Source: Anaerocolumna jejuensis DSM 15929 (GTDB taxonomy: Bacteria; Bacillota; Clostridia; Lachnospirales; Lachnospiraceae). Taken from it: a stretch of 64,000 nucleotides of DNA. The position numbers were made by a program, and so were the translations under genes. Of this stretch, positions 1-8,866 are shown piece by piece (the stretch's first letter is position 1; every line of letters begins with the position of its first letter). Under the pieces are notes generated by a model, which searched no databases, was not told the DNA's origin, and worked only from the letters and a program-made list of their open reading frames with translations. The DNA lies in the NCBI RefSeq assembly GCF_900142215.1, contig NZ_FRAC01000012.1:186001-250000 (forward strand). Reading direction: 5' to 3'.

Positions 1-1
1 G

Positions 2-400
2 CAGTGGGATGACAGCCCCAATGCAGGATTTTCCGAGGGCACTCCCTGGATACGGGTTAACGGAAATTACAGGGAAATAAATGCAAAGCAGGAAATGGCA
101 GATAAAGGTTCCGTATTTCATTATTATAAAAAACTGATTGGGCTCAGAAAGACTTACGAAGTATTTGCAGATGGAAAATTTGAACTTTTACTGGAAGAAG
201 ATAAGGATATTTTTGCCTATACCAGAACTTCTGAGGGCGAAAAGCTTCTTATAATCTGCAATTTTCATGAAAAGGAGGTTCCCTTCCTTCTGCCGGAGGG
301 CTGGTCGGGAAAGGAAGAGATTCTGATAGCGAATTACAATGAAATAGCGGAGACCGAAAAGCTCAGGCCTTATGAGGCAAGAATCTATCGAAAAGCTTAA
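2..400 (+). CDS. GH13 alpha-glucosidase (oligo-1,6-glucosidase type), 3' part only
   Basis: The reading frame is open from base 2 and ends at a TAA at 398-400; the start lies outside the window. The translated tail begins with QWDDSPNAGFSEGTPWIRVN, the conserved end of the catalytic barrel in GH13 oligo-1,6-glucosidases and trehalose-6-phosphate hydrolases (family knowledge), followed by the helix region and the small C-terminal beta-domain, ending RPYEARIYRKA. The enzyme would be cytoplasmic and cleave alpha-1,6 or alpha-1,4 glucosidic bonds of short oligosaccharides. With the GH66 enzyme downstream this suggests dextran or isomalto-oligosaccharide use. Exact substrate cannot be told from the tail. 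Its last codons are the first unit of a tandem repeat. Confidence 0.85.
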   Translation, partial: QWDDSPNAGFSEGTPWIRVNGNYREINAKQEMADKGSVFHYYKKLIGLRKTYEVFADGKFELLLEEDKDIFAYTRTSEGEKLLIICNFHEKEVPFLLPEGWSGKEEILIANYNEIAETEKLRPYEARIYRKA

Positions 401-634
401 ACCTTATGAGCCAAGAATTTATCGAAAAACTTAGGCCTAATAAGCCAAGAATTTATCGAAAAACTTAGACCTAATAAGCCAAGAATCTATCGAAAAGCTC
501 AGACCTTATGAGGCAAGAATCTATCGAAAAGCTTAGACCTTATGAGACAAGAATCTATCGAAAAACTTAGGCCCTATGAGGCAAGAATTTACTGAAAAGC
601 TTAGGCCTTATAAAATAAGAATCTACTAAAAAGC
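357..634. repeat. 34-bp tandem repeat, 8 units, grown from the 3' end of the GH13 gene
   Basis: Units start at 357, 391, 425, 459, 493, 527, 561 and 595, exactly 34 bp apart, with a short remnant to about 634. The first unit overlaps the end of the GH13 gene and encodes KLRPYEARIYR; the others are 3' copies with scattered substitutions. Because 34 is not a multiple of 3 and units contain stop codons, the array is not translated as a repeat. The copies sit between the GH13 stop and the start of the GH66 gene. There are no unique spacers, so it is not CRISPR. Confidence 0.95.
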
Positions 635-708
635 ATTAAGGGGATAGTATCTCAACGCATTCTAAAAAATGCTGTGTGTATAAAATGAAGATTGGGAGGT
701 ATAAGGTG

Positions 709-2619
709 ATGGGCAGATATAAAGGATATATGACCATTACTGCAATAATACTCGGCCTCCTTTTATTAAGTGCAGGTTTTTTTACCTTTGCATCAAAAGA
801 AAGGAGTATGGCAGCAAAGCTGGCCATCGAGAAAATCACTACGGATAAAGCTAGGTATTACCCGGGCGATAATATAAAAATAACACTTCATATCAGGAAT
901 GGAAATAAAAAGGCCGTTAATAATGCGGTATTGAAACTGAAAGCATACCACCTGGGAGAAGAAACCGGTGAGGTGAAAAAGCTTACCCTTTCCCATCTTC
1001 CACCGGGGGAGAAGACGGTGAACCTTGAATGGCAGGCACCAAAAAAGGATTATAGTGGGTATTTGCTCAAGGCGGCTCTTTCCGGAAGGCTTGGAGGTAT
1101 TAAGAGTACCGGAACAGCAGGTGTTGATGTATCCTCAACGGTCCTGAAATTCCCAAGATATGGCTATCTGTCCGATTTCAGTAAGGAAGTGGATACACAG
1201 TCCATGATTCGGGCAATGACAGAGTATCACATCAATACCATTGAGTATTACGATTGGCAGTATCTCCACCATCAGCCTCTGGCAGAGGGGATAACCGCAA
1301 AGAATCCGGGAGTATGGAAGGATTGGTCGGGAAGAGAAATCTATGGAACTGTCATAGCAGACTATATCCGGTATGCCCATGACGCAAATATGATAAATAT
1401 GGCCTACAATATGATTTATGCCGGAACGGATACCTTTTTTCAGGAAGGCAAATATTCTTCCCAGGCAGAGCAATGGAAGCTCTATTTTGCCAACAGTAAT
1501 GACAGGGGAGAGGGAGAATTCAAATTCCATATGGGAACCTCCCCCTCCGGAAACAGTAATCTGTATTTTCTGAATCCTTTGAATCCATCCTGGCAGAAAT
1601 ACATATTTGTGGAAGAAAATAAGATATTCGGTGCCTTTTCCTTTGACGGCTGGCACGGTGATACGGTGGGAGACTGGGGAGAAATGACGACAGCCGGCGG
1701 AAAGCCTCTTGGAAGGGATGAAGCGGGAAAACCTATCTATCTGGTAAAGGATACTTATACCCAGTTCTTAAATGCCGCCAAGGAAGCCCTGGGAGGCAAA
1801 TATCTTTCCTTTAATCCCGTAGGAGCCCAGGGAATTGAAAATGCAAATAAAAGCAAAACGGATATTTTATATGCCGAATTCTGGCCTTGGGATAAGGACA
1901 GAGAGGGCAATACCTATGATACCTACTATTCTCTGGTGAAAGAGGTGGAGCGTTCCTTTGAGGACAGCAAAGCCCTGTCCTTTGACGGTAAGGGTAAATC
2001 CCTGGCGGTAAAGGCATACATTAATTATGATAAAACCGTGGGAAATATGAATGAGCCGGGTGTTATCCTGGCAGCAGCTTCTGTATATGCAGCAGGAGGT
2101 TCCAGGCTTGAAATAGGAAATGGGGATCATATGCTTCATAAGGAATATTATCCGGATGACAAGCTTCCCATGAGTGACGGGCTGAAGAAATATATGAAGG
2201 GTCTTTCTGATTTCACCGTGGCTTACGAGAACATCCTAAGAGACGGGCAGAAATCCTCAGAAAATACGGTTACGGTGGAGGGCTATCCTGCAAGCAGAGA
2301 AGGCAAATCCGATACGGTATGGACCTATACAAAGTCTGATGGGACTTATGACATCCTGCATCTGATTAACCTGCTGGGGACGGACAACCAATGGAGGGAT
2401 GAAAGGGGAAAGAAGAAGGCGCCGAAGGAAATTACCAATTTCAAGGTGAGATATTATTCGGAAAAGGCTTTGAGCAATGCCTGGCTGGCATCACCGGACC
2501 GGGAGGGCGGCGTAAGCACCAGACTTCAACTGAAAAAAGGGAAGGATGATAAAGGAAGCTTTATTGAATTTACCCTGCCGGCATTGACCTATTGGGATAT
2601 GATATATATCCGGCAGTAA
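709..2619 (+). CDS. GH66 dextranase / cycloisomaltooligosaccharide glucanotransferase-like enzyme
   Basis: About 636 residues. The ATG at 709 is preceded by GGGAGG (694-699); an upstream in-frame GTG at 676 has no ribosome site. Residues about 8-30 form a hydrophobic signal or anchor segment, then a beta-sandwich domain (about 35-125), then the catalytic domain from YLSDFSKEVD. The GH66 nucleophile motif is visible as GWHGDTVGDWG (Asp318) and the acid/base motif as YAEFWPWD (Glu390); the spacing resembles that of characterised GH66 dextranases (family knowledge). It should act outside the membrane on alpha-1,6-glucan, either hydrolysing it or making cyclic products; no inserted CBM35-like module is apparent, which leans to dextranase. 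A GH13 glucosidase lies upstream. Confidence 0.87.
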   Translation: MGRYKGYMTITAIILGLLLLSAGFFTFASKERSMAAKLAIEKITTDKARYYPGDNIKITLHIRNGNKKAVNNAVLKLKAYHLGEETGEVKKLTLSHLPPGEKTVNLEWQAPKKDYSGYLLKAALSGRLGGIKSTGTAGVDVSSTVLKFPRYGYLSDFSKEVDTQSMIRAMTEYHINTIEYYDWQYLHHQPLAEGITAKNPGVWKDWSGREIYGTVIADYIRYAHDANMINMAYNMIYAGTDTFFQEGKYSSQAEQWKLYFANSNDRGEGEFKFHMGTSPSGNSNLYFLNPLNPSWQKYIFVEENKIFGAFSFDGWHGDTVGDWGEMTTAGGKPLGRDEAGKPIYLVKDTYTQFLNAAKEALGGKYLSFNPVGAQGIENANKSKTDILYAEFWPWDKDREGNTYDTYYSLVKEVERSFEDSKALSFDGKGKSLAVKAYINYDKTVGNMNEPGVILAAASVYAAGGSRLEIGNGDHMLHKEYYPDDKLPMSDGLKKYMKGLSDFTVAYENILRDGQKSSENTVTVEGYPASREGKSDTVWTYTKSDGTYDILHLINLLGTDNQWRDERGKKKAPKEITNFKVRYYSEKALSNAWLASPDREGGVSTRLQLKKGKDDKGSFIEFTLPALTYWDMIYIRQ

Positions 2620-2656
2620 AAATAGAATCACCTTTCCCTTTCATAGTAAGCATAGG

Positions 2657-2708
2657 GAAACATCAATAACATAAAGCATCTATTGATACTTTATGTTATT
2701 GATGTTTC
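2657..2708 (+). terminator. Long perfect hairpin after the GH66 gene
   Basis: A perfect 20-bp inverted repeat (2657-2676 with 2689-2708, starting GAAACATCAATAAC) with a 12-nt loop lies 37 bases after the GH66 stop. No T-run follows, so it may be a factor-assisted terminator or a 3'-end stabilising hairpin rather than a classical intrinsic terminator. Confidence 0.6.
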
Positions 2709-2787
2709 TGATCTGATAATCATTGAAACCAAGATGCTTCTTGATTTCACGAAAAAAGGTACAATATTAATATAGGCTAAAAAATTA

Positions 2788-2816
2788 TTGCAAAATATAT
2801 ACAGTTATGTTATAAT
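2788..2816 (+). promoter_or_regulatory. Sigma-A-type promoter of the glycerol cluster
   Basis: TTGCAA (2788-2793), a 17-bp spacer, and TATAAT (2811-2816). Transcription would start near 2823, just before the terminator-type leader and about 210 bp before glpP. Confidence 0.6.
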
Positions 2817-2836
2817 AATAATGTTAAGAATATAAT

Positions 2837-2904
2837 AAAGTGCCGTGGAGAAAAGAGTGGGCTAGAACAACATTAAATGTTGTTTATTAGTGCACTTTTT
2901 TTAT
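2837..2904 (+). promoter_or_regulatory. Attenuator leader before glpP (probable GlpP antitermination target)
   Basis: The untranslated leader holds GTGGAGAAAAGAGTGGG followed by a hairpin (AACAACAT/ATGTTGTT, 2866-2884) and TAGTGCAC plus a T-run to about 2902. The purine-rich segment 2851-2864 can pair with 2888-2901, giving an intrinsic terminator; the outer AAAGTGC (2837-2843) is an alternative partner for GCACTTT. In Bacillus, GlpP with glycerol-3-phosphate binds leader RNA and prevents termination (known). Placement directly before glpP suggests the same control here; the binding site itself is inferred. Confidence 0.6.
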
Positions 2905-3033
2905 TTGGGTTTTTACATAAGACAGTTCTTATTGTTATAAAGTAATTTGCTAATATGTTAAGAACTAATTCAATATGAATTAAAAAAGGGGTTTTAATAG
3001 ATCTATGATTTTCTAAAAAGTGGGAGAATTTAT

Positions 3034-3603
3034 ATGAAACGAAGATTTGTTAATATCATTGAAGATAATCCGGTAATTGCTGCTGTTAAAGATGAAGAAG
3101 GTCTGGAAAAAAGCATTCAGTCCGATGGGATAGGTATTATCTTTGTATTATATGGAGATATCTGCAATATAGAAAGAATTGTCAGCAGAATAAAAGAAGA
3201 AGGACGCATTGCTATAGTACATATTGATTTGATAACCGGCCTGAGTGGAAAAGATGTGAGCATTGATTTCATTAAGCAGAATACAAAAGCAGATGGAATA
3301 ATTACCACAAAACAGACATTAATTAAGCATGCAAAAGAGTTAGGACTATACACAGTGCTCCGTTATTTTGTAATTGATTCGATGGCACTCTTCAACATTG
3401 AAAAACAATCCAGTTTAATACAACCGGATGTGATAGAGATATTACCGGGTGCTATGCCAAAGATCTTAAAAAAGATAAGTGAAACAAGTAAGGTACCTAT
3501 TATAGCGGGAGGTTTAATATCTGATAAGGATGACGTTATGGCTGCACTGTCAAGCGGAGCAATTTCAATTTCAACTACAAATTCTAATGTATGGGTATTG
3601 TAA
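3034..3603 (+). CDS. glpP: GlpP, glycerol uptake operon antiterminator
   Basis: 189 residues, the usual length of the family; ATG at 3034 after GGGAG. A compact (beta/alpha) protein with the characteristic segments IVHIDLITGLSGKDVSIDFI, GIITTKQTLIKHAK and IIAGGLISDKDDV. GlpP proteins sense glycerol-3-phosphate and bind the 5' leader of glp transcripts, preventing termination and stabilising mRNA (established for Bacillus). It is the first gene of the glycerol cluster, 150 bp upstream of glpK, and its own leader contains a terminator-like structure, which suggests autoregulation. The 150-bp gap before glpK holds a small ATAGGATA-type hairpin but no clear terminator. Confidence 0.9.
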   Translation: MKRRFVNIIEDNPVIAAVKDEEGLEKSIQSDGIGIIFVLYGDICNIERIVSRIKEEGRIAIVHIDLITGLSGKDVSIDFIKQNTKADGIITTKQTLIKHAKELGLYTVLRYFVIDSMALFNIEKQSSLIQPDVIEILPGAMPKILKKISETSKVPIIAGGLISDKDDVMAALSSGAISISTTNSNVWVL

Positions 3604-3754
3604 AAAAATATTGTATAAGCTGCACTTTTCGCAGGTCTTAACTACAGGATAGAAATATCCTATAGTAAAGGAGTTTACATACTAAAAGTGCTGATTATAA
3701 AAAAGAAGAAGGTTTTTATTACAAGGTAAGTAAAAAAAAGGAGGGTGTAAGTTC

Positions 3755-5251
3755 ATGGCGAAATTCGTTATGGCGCTGGATGCAGGAACGACAAGCAACA
3801 GATGCATACTATTTAATGAGAAGGGTGAGATGTGCAGTGTAGCACAAAAGGAATTTACGCAGTATTTTCCGAAGCCAGGCTGGGTAGAACATGATGCTAA
3901 TGAAATTTGGTCAACACAGCTAGGGGTTGCTGTGGAGGCTATGACAAAGATTGGTGCTACAGCAGCAGATATTGCTGCAATCGGTATCACAAATCAAAGA
4001 GAAACTACCATTGTATGGGATAAGGAGACAGGGGAACCTGTATATAACGCAATTGTATGGCAGTGCAGACGTACTTCTGAGTATTGTGATTCCTTAAAAG
4101 AGAAAGGATTAACAGATTCCTTCAGAGAAAAAACAGGTCTAGTAATTGATGCTTACTTTTCAGGAACTAAATTGAAATGGATTCTGGATAATGTGAAAGG
4201 TGCAAGAGAAAAAGGTGAAGCAGGCAAGTTATTATTTGGTACAGTAGAAACCTGGTTAATATGGAAACTTACAAAGGGTAAGGTTCATGTAACCGATTTT
4301 TCGAATGCATCCAGAACGATGCTATTTAATATTAAAGAATTAAAATGGGATCAGGACATTTTAAAAGAATTAAATATTCCTGAATGTATGCTTCCCGAAG
4401 CAAGACCATCAAGTGATGTTTATGGAAAAGCAGATTCACAATTCTTCGGCGCTCCTATTACGATAGGCGGAGCAGCCGGTGATCAGCAGGCGGCTTTATT
4501 TGGCCAGACCTGTTTTACTGCAGGTGAAGCGAAGAATACCTATGGAACAGGCTGCTTCTTATTAATGAATACCGGTGAAAAACCAGTATATTCAAAAAAT
4601 GGATTGGTAACTACGATTGCATGGGGATTAGACGGAAAAGTCAATTATGCGTTAGAAGGCTCCATATTTGTTGCTGGTGCTGCTATCCAGTGGCTTCGTG
4701 ATGAGATGAAATTGATAGATACAGCTCCGGACTCTGAATACATGGCGAAGAAAGTTATTGATACCAATGGCTGCTATGTAGTTCCTGCCTTTACCGGCCT
4801 TGGAGCACCTCATTGGGATCAATATGCACGAGGTACGATTGTTGGTTTAACAAGAGGAGTCAATAAATATCATATTATTAGAGCAACCTTAGAGTCTTTA
4901 GCATACCAGGTAAATGATGTTATTTCTGTAATGCAGGCTGACTCCGGTATCACCTTAAGTGCATTAAAAGTGGATGGCGGAGCATGTGCAAATAACTTCT
5001 TAATGCAATTCCAATCCGATATTATCAATGCACCTGTTAACAGACCGATGTGTGCTGAAACAACTGCAATGGGTGCTGCCTATTTAGCTGGTCTGGCAGT
5101 TGGATATTGGAAAAGCAAAGAAGACGTTATTAAGAACTGGAAAATCGATAGAGTGTTTGAACCAGAGATGGAAGAAAAGAATAGAGCAATCTTGATAAAA
5201 GGTTGGAACAAAGCAGTGAAATGTTCCTTTAATTGGTCCAAAGAAGAATAA
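3755..5251 (+). CDS. glpK: Glycerol kinase
   Basis: 498 residues, full length for FGGY-family glycerol kinase. ATG at 3755 follows a strong AAAGGAGGG site. The N-terminus has the phosphate-binding motif ALDAGTTSNRCILF; further FGGY features include ITNQRETTIVWDKETG, the sugar-side segment IVWQCRRT and the C-terminal GGACANNFLMQFQSDI. It phosphorylates glycerol to sn-glycerol-3-phosphate in the cytoplasm, trapping it after entry through the adjacent facilitator, and makes the ligand of GlpP. It overlaps nothing functional; glpF starts 23 bp later. Confidence 0.96.
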   Translation: MAKFVMALDAGTTSNRCILFNEKGEMCSVAQKEFTQYFPKPGWVEHDANEIWSTQLGVAVEAMTKIGATAADIAAIGITNQRETTIVWDKETGEPVYNAIVWQCRRTSEYCDSLKEKGLTDSFREKTGLVIDAYFSGTKLKWILDNVKGAREKGEAGKLLFGTVETWLIWKLTKGKVHVTDFSNASRTMLFNIKELKWDQDILKELNIPECMLPEARPSSDVYGKADSQFFGAPITIGGAAGDQQAALFGQTCFTAGEAKNTYGTGCFLLMNTGEKPVYSKNGLVTTIAWGLDGKVNYALEGSIFVAGAAIQWLRDEMKLIDTAPDSEYMAKKVIDTNGCYVVPAFTGLGAPHWDQYARGTIVGLTRGVNKYHIIRATLESLAYQVNDVISVMQADSGITLSALKVDGGACANNFLMQFQSDIINAPVNRPMCAETTAMGAAYLAGLAVGYWKSKEDVIKNWKIDRVFEPEMEEKNRAILIKGWNKAVKCSFNWSKEE

Positions 5252-5274
5252 TATCGGACGAGGGGAGAATAATT

Positions 5275-5985
5275 ATGTTAATTTTTTCAGCGGAATTAAT
5301 AGGGACTATGATAGTGATAATACTCGGTGATGGGGTCGTAGCCAATGTTTCATTAAATAAGTCTGGCATGAAAGGCGCTGGTTCTATTCAAATTACATTG
5401 GCATGGGGCTTTGCTGTTTTACTTCCTGCATTTATCTTTGGAGCAGCGTCAGGAGCACATTTTAATCCTGCAATTACATTAGCTTTAGCAATTGATGGTT
5501 CCATTGCATGGTCTTTGGTACCTACCTATGTTGCCGGGCAATTTGCCGGTGCATTTATAGGTGCAGTTATGGTTTATATTTTATTCAAAGGTCAGTTCGA
5601 TGCAACACAAGATGCTAATACAAAACTTGGTGTATTTGCAACAAGTCCTTCTGTTCCCAATAAAGGGCTGAATATATTGAGTGAAGCTGTAGGAACCTTT
5701 CTATTAGTATTCGCAATTAAAGGTATTGGAAATATAGCTGACCTGGCACCTGGAGTTGATAAATTACTGGTATTTGGTACTATCACTTCAATTGGTATGT
5801 CACTTGGTGGATTAACAGGATATGCCATTAACCCGGTTCGTGATTTGTGTCCTCGTATTGCTCACGCAATTCTTCCAATCAAAGGGAAAAGAGATTCCAA
5901 TTGGGGCTATGCATGGATTCCAGTAGTTGGTCCTTTTATCGGAGCTATTGCTGCTGTCTTAGTTTTCTCAGCAATTCCATGGTAA
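5275..5985 (+). CDS. glpF: Glycerol facilitator (aquaglyceroporin)
   Basis: 236 residues from the ATG at 5275, preceded by GAGGGGAG; a longer in-frame extension to 5233 overlaps glpK and is rejected. Six hydrophobic segments and two half-helix loops are visible. The first channel motif is normal, HFNPAIT (Asn64-Pro65-Ala66); the second reads AINPVRDLCPRI, so the usual NPA is NPV while the selectivity Arg is kept. This places it among GlpF-type MIP channels moving glycerol by facilitated diffusion. It follows glpK and would be co-transcribed. The NPV change is tolerated in some aquaglyceroporins (general knowledge), so function is still likely. Confidence 0.92.
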   Translation: MLIFSAELIGTMIVIILGDGVVANVSLNKSGMKGAGSIQITLAWGFAVLLPAFIFGAASGAHFNPAITLALAIDGSIAWSLVPTYVAGQFAGAFIGAVMVYILFKGQFDATQDANTKLGVFATSPSVPNKGLNILSEAVGTFLLVFAIKGIGNIADLAPGVDKLLVFGTITSIGMSLGGLTGYAINPVRDLCPRIAHAILPIKGKRDSNWGYAWIPVVGPFIGAIAAVLVFSAIPW

Positions 5986-6043
5986 AGCAATAAAATTTTA
6001 TAGATAGAGCAGTTACAATTTCATATTATTGTTGAATGAGATG

Positions 6044-6098
6044 GAGAGTCAACCAATAGCATACTTAAAAAGTATTGCTCTTTGCTTGACTCTTTTTT
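6044..6098 (+). promoter_or_regulatory. Attenuator/terminator between glpF and the glpA-like gene
   Basis: GAGAGTCAA (about 6043-6051) pairs with TTGACTCTTTTTT (about 6086-6098) around an inner hairpin AGCATACTT/AAGTATTGCT. A T-run follows the 3' arm. The 5' part shares TGGAGA followed by GAGT with the leader before glpP, so it may be a second GlpP-controlled site that tunes glycerol oxidation genes separately from uptake. It could also be simply the glpF terminator. Confidence 0.6.
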
Positions 6099-6124
6099 AA
6101 ATAAAAGCAAAAGGAGAGATAGTG

Positions 6125-7561
6125 ATGTATGATGTAATAATAATCGGAGCAGGAGTGGTAGGCTGTGCAGTGGCCAGAGAATTATCCAGATATGAAGTGA
6201 AAGCCTGTGTGATTGACAAATGCGAGGATGTTTGCAGCGGGACCACGAAGGCTAATAGTGCCATTGTTCATGCAGGATATGATGCAGCAGAAGGTTCACT
6301 GATGGCAAAATTAAATGTCAAAGGGAATCAATTAATGGGGGAATTATCAAAAGAGTTAGATTTTCCTTTTAAGCGCAATGGATCTTTAGTTGTGTGTGTA
6401 AATAAAGAGGAAATGCCAAGGCTTGAAGCACTATATGAACGTGGAGCTGCCAATGGAGTAAAGGGGCTTCAAATATTATCAAAAGAAGAAGTTAAAAAAA
6501 TGGAACCCAATATTACGGATGAGGTGGAAGGTGCCTTATATGCGCCTTCAGCGGGAATAGTTTGTCCCTTCAACTTAACAATTGCTTTAGCAGAAAATGC
6601 AAATGCCAATGGAGTAGAGTTTAAATTTAACACAGAAGTTATTGATATAACAAAAAAGAATGATATCTATCAGCTTCAGACCAATGGTGAAATGATTGAG
6701 ACGAAATATGTAGTGAATGCAGCAGGCGTTCATGCAGGCGAAATTCACAGTTTCGTAAGCAGGAAAAAGTATAAAATTACCCCTAGAAGAGGTGATTACT
6801 TTTTATTAGACAAATCAGTTGGAGATTATGTTTCTAAGACAATTTTTACTTTACCAACGAAATTTGGAAAAGGTGTTGTAGTGGCTCCAACTGTTCATGG
6901 CAATTTAATTGTTGGTCCAACTGCAATAGATATAGAAGATAAAGAAGGAACAAATACTACGAAGGAAGGGTTGGAAGAATTAATAAAAAAAGTGGGAATC
7001 TCAGTGAAAGGTGTTCCGATCAAACAGGTTATAACATCATTTTCCGGCTTAAGGGCCCATGAAGAAGGCCATGAATTCATTATCGAAGAATTGGAGGATT
7101 CCAAGGGGTTTATTAATGTGCTTGGTATAGAATCTCCCGGGCTGACCAGTGCTCCTGCAATTGGAATTATGGTAGCTGATTTGCTGAGGGATTTAAATCA
7201 TTTATCTAAAAAAGAAAATTTTATTTCAAAAAGAAAAGGTATTTTGGATCCCAGTACCCTTACGATGGAAGAAAGAAATGAACTTATTCAGAAAAATAAC
7301 ACCTATGGTAATATTATTTGCAGATGCGAAATGATTTCAGAAGGTGAAATCATAGATGCTATTCGCAGGCCCCTCGGAGCCAGGTCTTTAGATGGAATAA
7401 AAAGAAGAGTAAGAGCCGGTTCCGGAAGATGTCAGGCTGGATTTTGTACTCCAAGAACATTAGAGATTATGGTAAGAGAATTAGGTATTCCAATGGAGGA
7501 AATTACAAAATCCGGAGGAAAGTCTTATATTGTAATGGGCCATAGCAAAGAAACCATATAA
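6125..7561 (+). CDS. Glycerol-3-phosphate dehydrogenase (GlpA-like), FAD enzyme with BFD-type [2Fe-2S] domain
   Basis: 478 residues from ATG 6125, eight bases after AGGAGAG. Residues 3-30 are a dinucleotide-binding fold (IIIGAGVVGCAVARELSRY) of the DAO family, followed by the substrate domain. From about residue 398 there is a BFD-like iron-sulfur domain with the four Cys pattern CRC...GRCQAGFC. Proteins of this build next to an NAD(P)H flavoprotein and a DUF1667 protein are typical of clostridial glycerol or glycerol-3-phosphate oxidation (family context). It probably oxidises sn-glycerol-3-phosphate to dihydroxyacetone phosphate, passing electrons to the next gene product. First gene of a three-gene unit. 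Confidence 0.85.
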   Translation: MYDVIIIGAGVVGCAVARELSRYEVKACVIDKCEDVCSGTTKANSAIVHAGYDAAEGSLMAKLNVKGNQLMGELSKELDFPFKRNGSLVVCVNKEEMPRLEALYERGAANGVKGLQILSKEEVKKMEPNITDEVEGALYAPSAGIVCPFNLTIALAENANANGVEFKFNTEVIDITKKNDIYQLQTNGEMIETKYVVNAAGVHAGEIHSFVSRKKYKITPRRGDYFLLDKSVGDYVSKTIFTLPTKFGKGVVVAPTVHGNLIVGPTAIDIEDKEGTNTTKEGLEELIKKVGISVKGVPIKQVITSFSGLRAHEEGHEFIIEELEDSKGFINVLGIESPGLTSAPAIGIMVADLLRDLNHLSKKENFISKRKGILDPSTLTMEERNELIQKNNTYGNIICRCEMISEGEIIDAIRRPLGARSLDGIKRRVRAGSGRCQAGFCTPRTLEIMVRELGIPMEEITKSGGKSYIVMGHSKETI

Positions 7562-7575
7562 GGGGGCGAAAGTTA

Positions 7576-8865
7576 ATGAAAAAATATGATGTGGTAATAA
7601 TTGGGGGTGGCCCTGCTGGTCTGGCAGCCGCCGCCAAAGCAAAAGAGTGTGGTGTTGACAGTATTCTTATTATAGAAAGAGAGAAAGAACTGGGTGGAAT
7701 ATTAAATCAGTGTATTCACAACGGATTTGGTCTTCATACCTTTAAGGAAGAATTAACAGGGCCCGAGTATGCAAACAGATTTATTGATAAAGTGAAGCAG
7801 CTAAAGATTGAGTATCTATTAAGTACTATGGTTATGGATATCAGTCCGCAAAAAGTAGTAACTGCTATGAACGGCGAGGAGGGATTGTTTACAATAGAAG
7901 CTAAAGCAATCATTTTAGCCATGGGATGCAGAGAGCGGTCAAGAGGGGCTCTAAATATTCCGGGTTATCGGCCTGCCGGAATTTTTTCTGCCGGCACTGC
8001 TCAAAGACTGGTTAATATGGAAGGATATATGCCAGGACGGGAGGTGGTTATCCTGGGTTCCGGAGATATTGGACTTATTATGGCAAGAAGAATGACCTTA
8101 GAGGGGGCAAAGGTCAAGTTAGTCGCAGAATTAATGCCATATTCAGGAGGCTTAAAAAGAAATATAGTACAGTGTCTTGACGATTTTAATATTCCATTGA
8201 AACTCAGCCATACGGTAATTAATATTGATGGAAAAGAAAGACTTAAGGGCTTAACAATAGCAAAGGTTGATGAATTTGCTAAACCTATACCTGGTACAGA
8301 GGAATATATTACATGTGATACACTATTATTATCGGTTGGTTTAGTACCTGAAAATGAATTATCGCGTGATATGGGCGTAGAAATTGACAAAATCACCTCT
8401 GGTCCTATTGTTAATGAAAGCTTGGAAACCAACATTGAAGGAGTATTTGCGTGTGGTAATGTACTTCACGTTCATGATCTGGTAGACTATGTTTCAGATG
8501 AAGCGGCTCTTGCAGGAGCAAATGCAGCAAGATACATTAAATCAGTGACAGATAAAAAGATAGAAGAAGCAAATAAGGTAAGCGATAGTAAAGAAATTGT
8601 TATTACCGCAACAGAGGGAGTTAGATACACCGTGCCTAAGTTTATAAATCTAAATCGTATGGCTGATACGCTTACTGTTCGCTTTCGTGTAGGAGCCGTA
8701 TATAAAAATTCATATATTAGTGTTTATTATAATGATGAGAGAGTACTTCACAAAAAGAAGCAGGTAATGGCACCAGGAGAAATGGAAGAGGTCAAGTTAT
8801 TAAAAGATAAAGTAAAAGCGTATCCTGATCTAAATAATATCACTGTGAAGATTGAGAAGGAGTAG
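7576..8865 (+). CDS. FAD/NAD-dependent oxidoreductase partner of the GlpA-like protein
   Basis: 429 residues; ATG at 7576 follows AGGGGGCGA 14 bp after the preceding stop. Two nucleotide-binding folds are visible: FAD at the N-terminus (VVIIGGGPAGLAAAAKA) and NAD(P)H near residue 155 (VVILGSGDIGLIMARRM), with the FAD-closing motif VFACGNVLHVHDLVDYVSDE. The C-terminal 80 residues carry a further small domain. There is no CxxC redox disulfide in the disulfide-reductase position. In comparable clusters this protein acts with the dehydrogenase and the DUF1667 subunit as an electron-transfer complex, functionally like GlpB. Role in the complex is inferred from gene order. Confidence 0.82.
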   Translation: MKKYDVVIIGGGPAGLAAAAKAKECGVDSILIIEREKELGGILNQCIHNGFGLHTFKEELTGPEYANRFIDKVKQLKIEYLLSTMVMDISPQKVVTAMNGEEGLFTIEAKAIILAMGCRERSRGALNIPGYRPAGIFSAGTAQRLVNMEGYMPGREVVILGSGDIGLIMARRMTLEGAKVKLVAELMPYSGGLKRNIVQCLDDFNIPLKLSHTVINIDGKERLKGLTIAKVDEFAKPIPGTEEYITCDTLLLSVGLVPENELSRDMGVEIDKITSGPIVNESLETNIEGVFACGNVLHVHDLVDYVSDEAALAGANAARYIKSVTDKKIEEANKVSDSKEIVITATEGVRYTVPKFINLNRMADTLTVRFRVGAVYKNSYISVYYNDERVLHKKKQVMAPGEMEEVKLLKDKVKAYPDLNNITVKIEKE

Positions 8866-8866
8866 A

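Noticed and set aside
357..634. CRISPR array
   Set aside because: Units are contiguous with no unique spacers, and no cas gene is present in the window; the same holds for the arrays at 31581 and 63682.
1135..1656. 173-codon minus-strand frame inside the GH66 gene
   Set aside because: Antisense shadow of a clear enzyme gene, no domain and no ribosome site.
5275..5985. Loss of GlpF function because of NPV instead of NPA
   Set aside because: The selectivity Arg and the rest of the half-helix are kept, and the gene is in an intact operon; the change is probably neutral.
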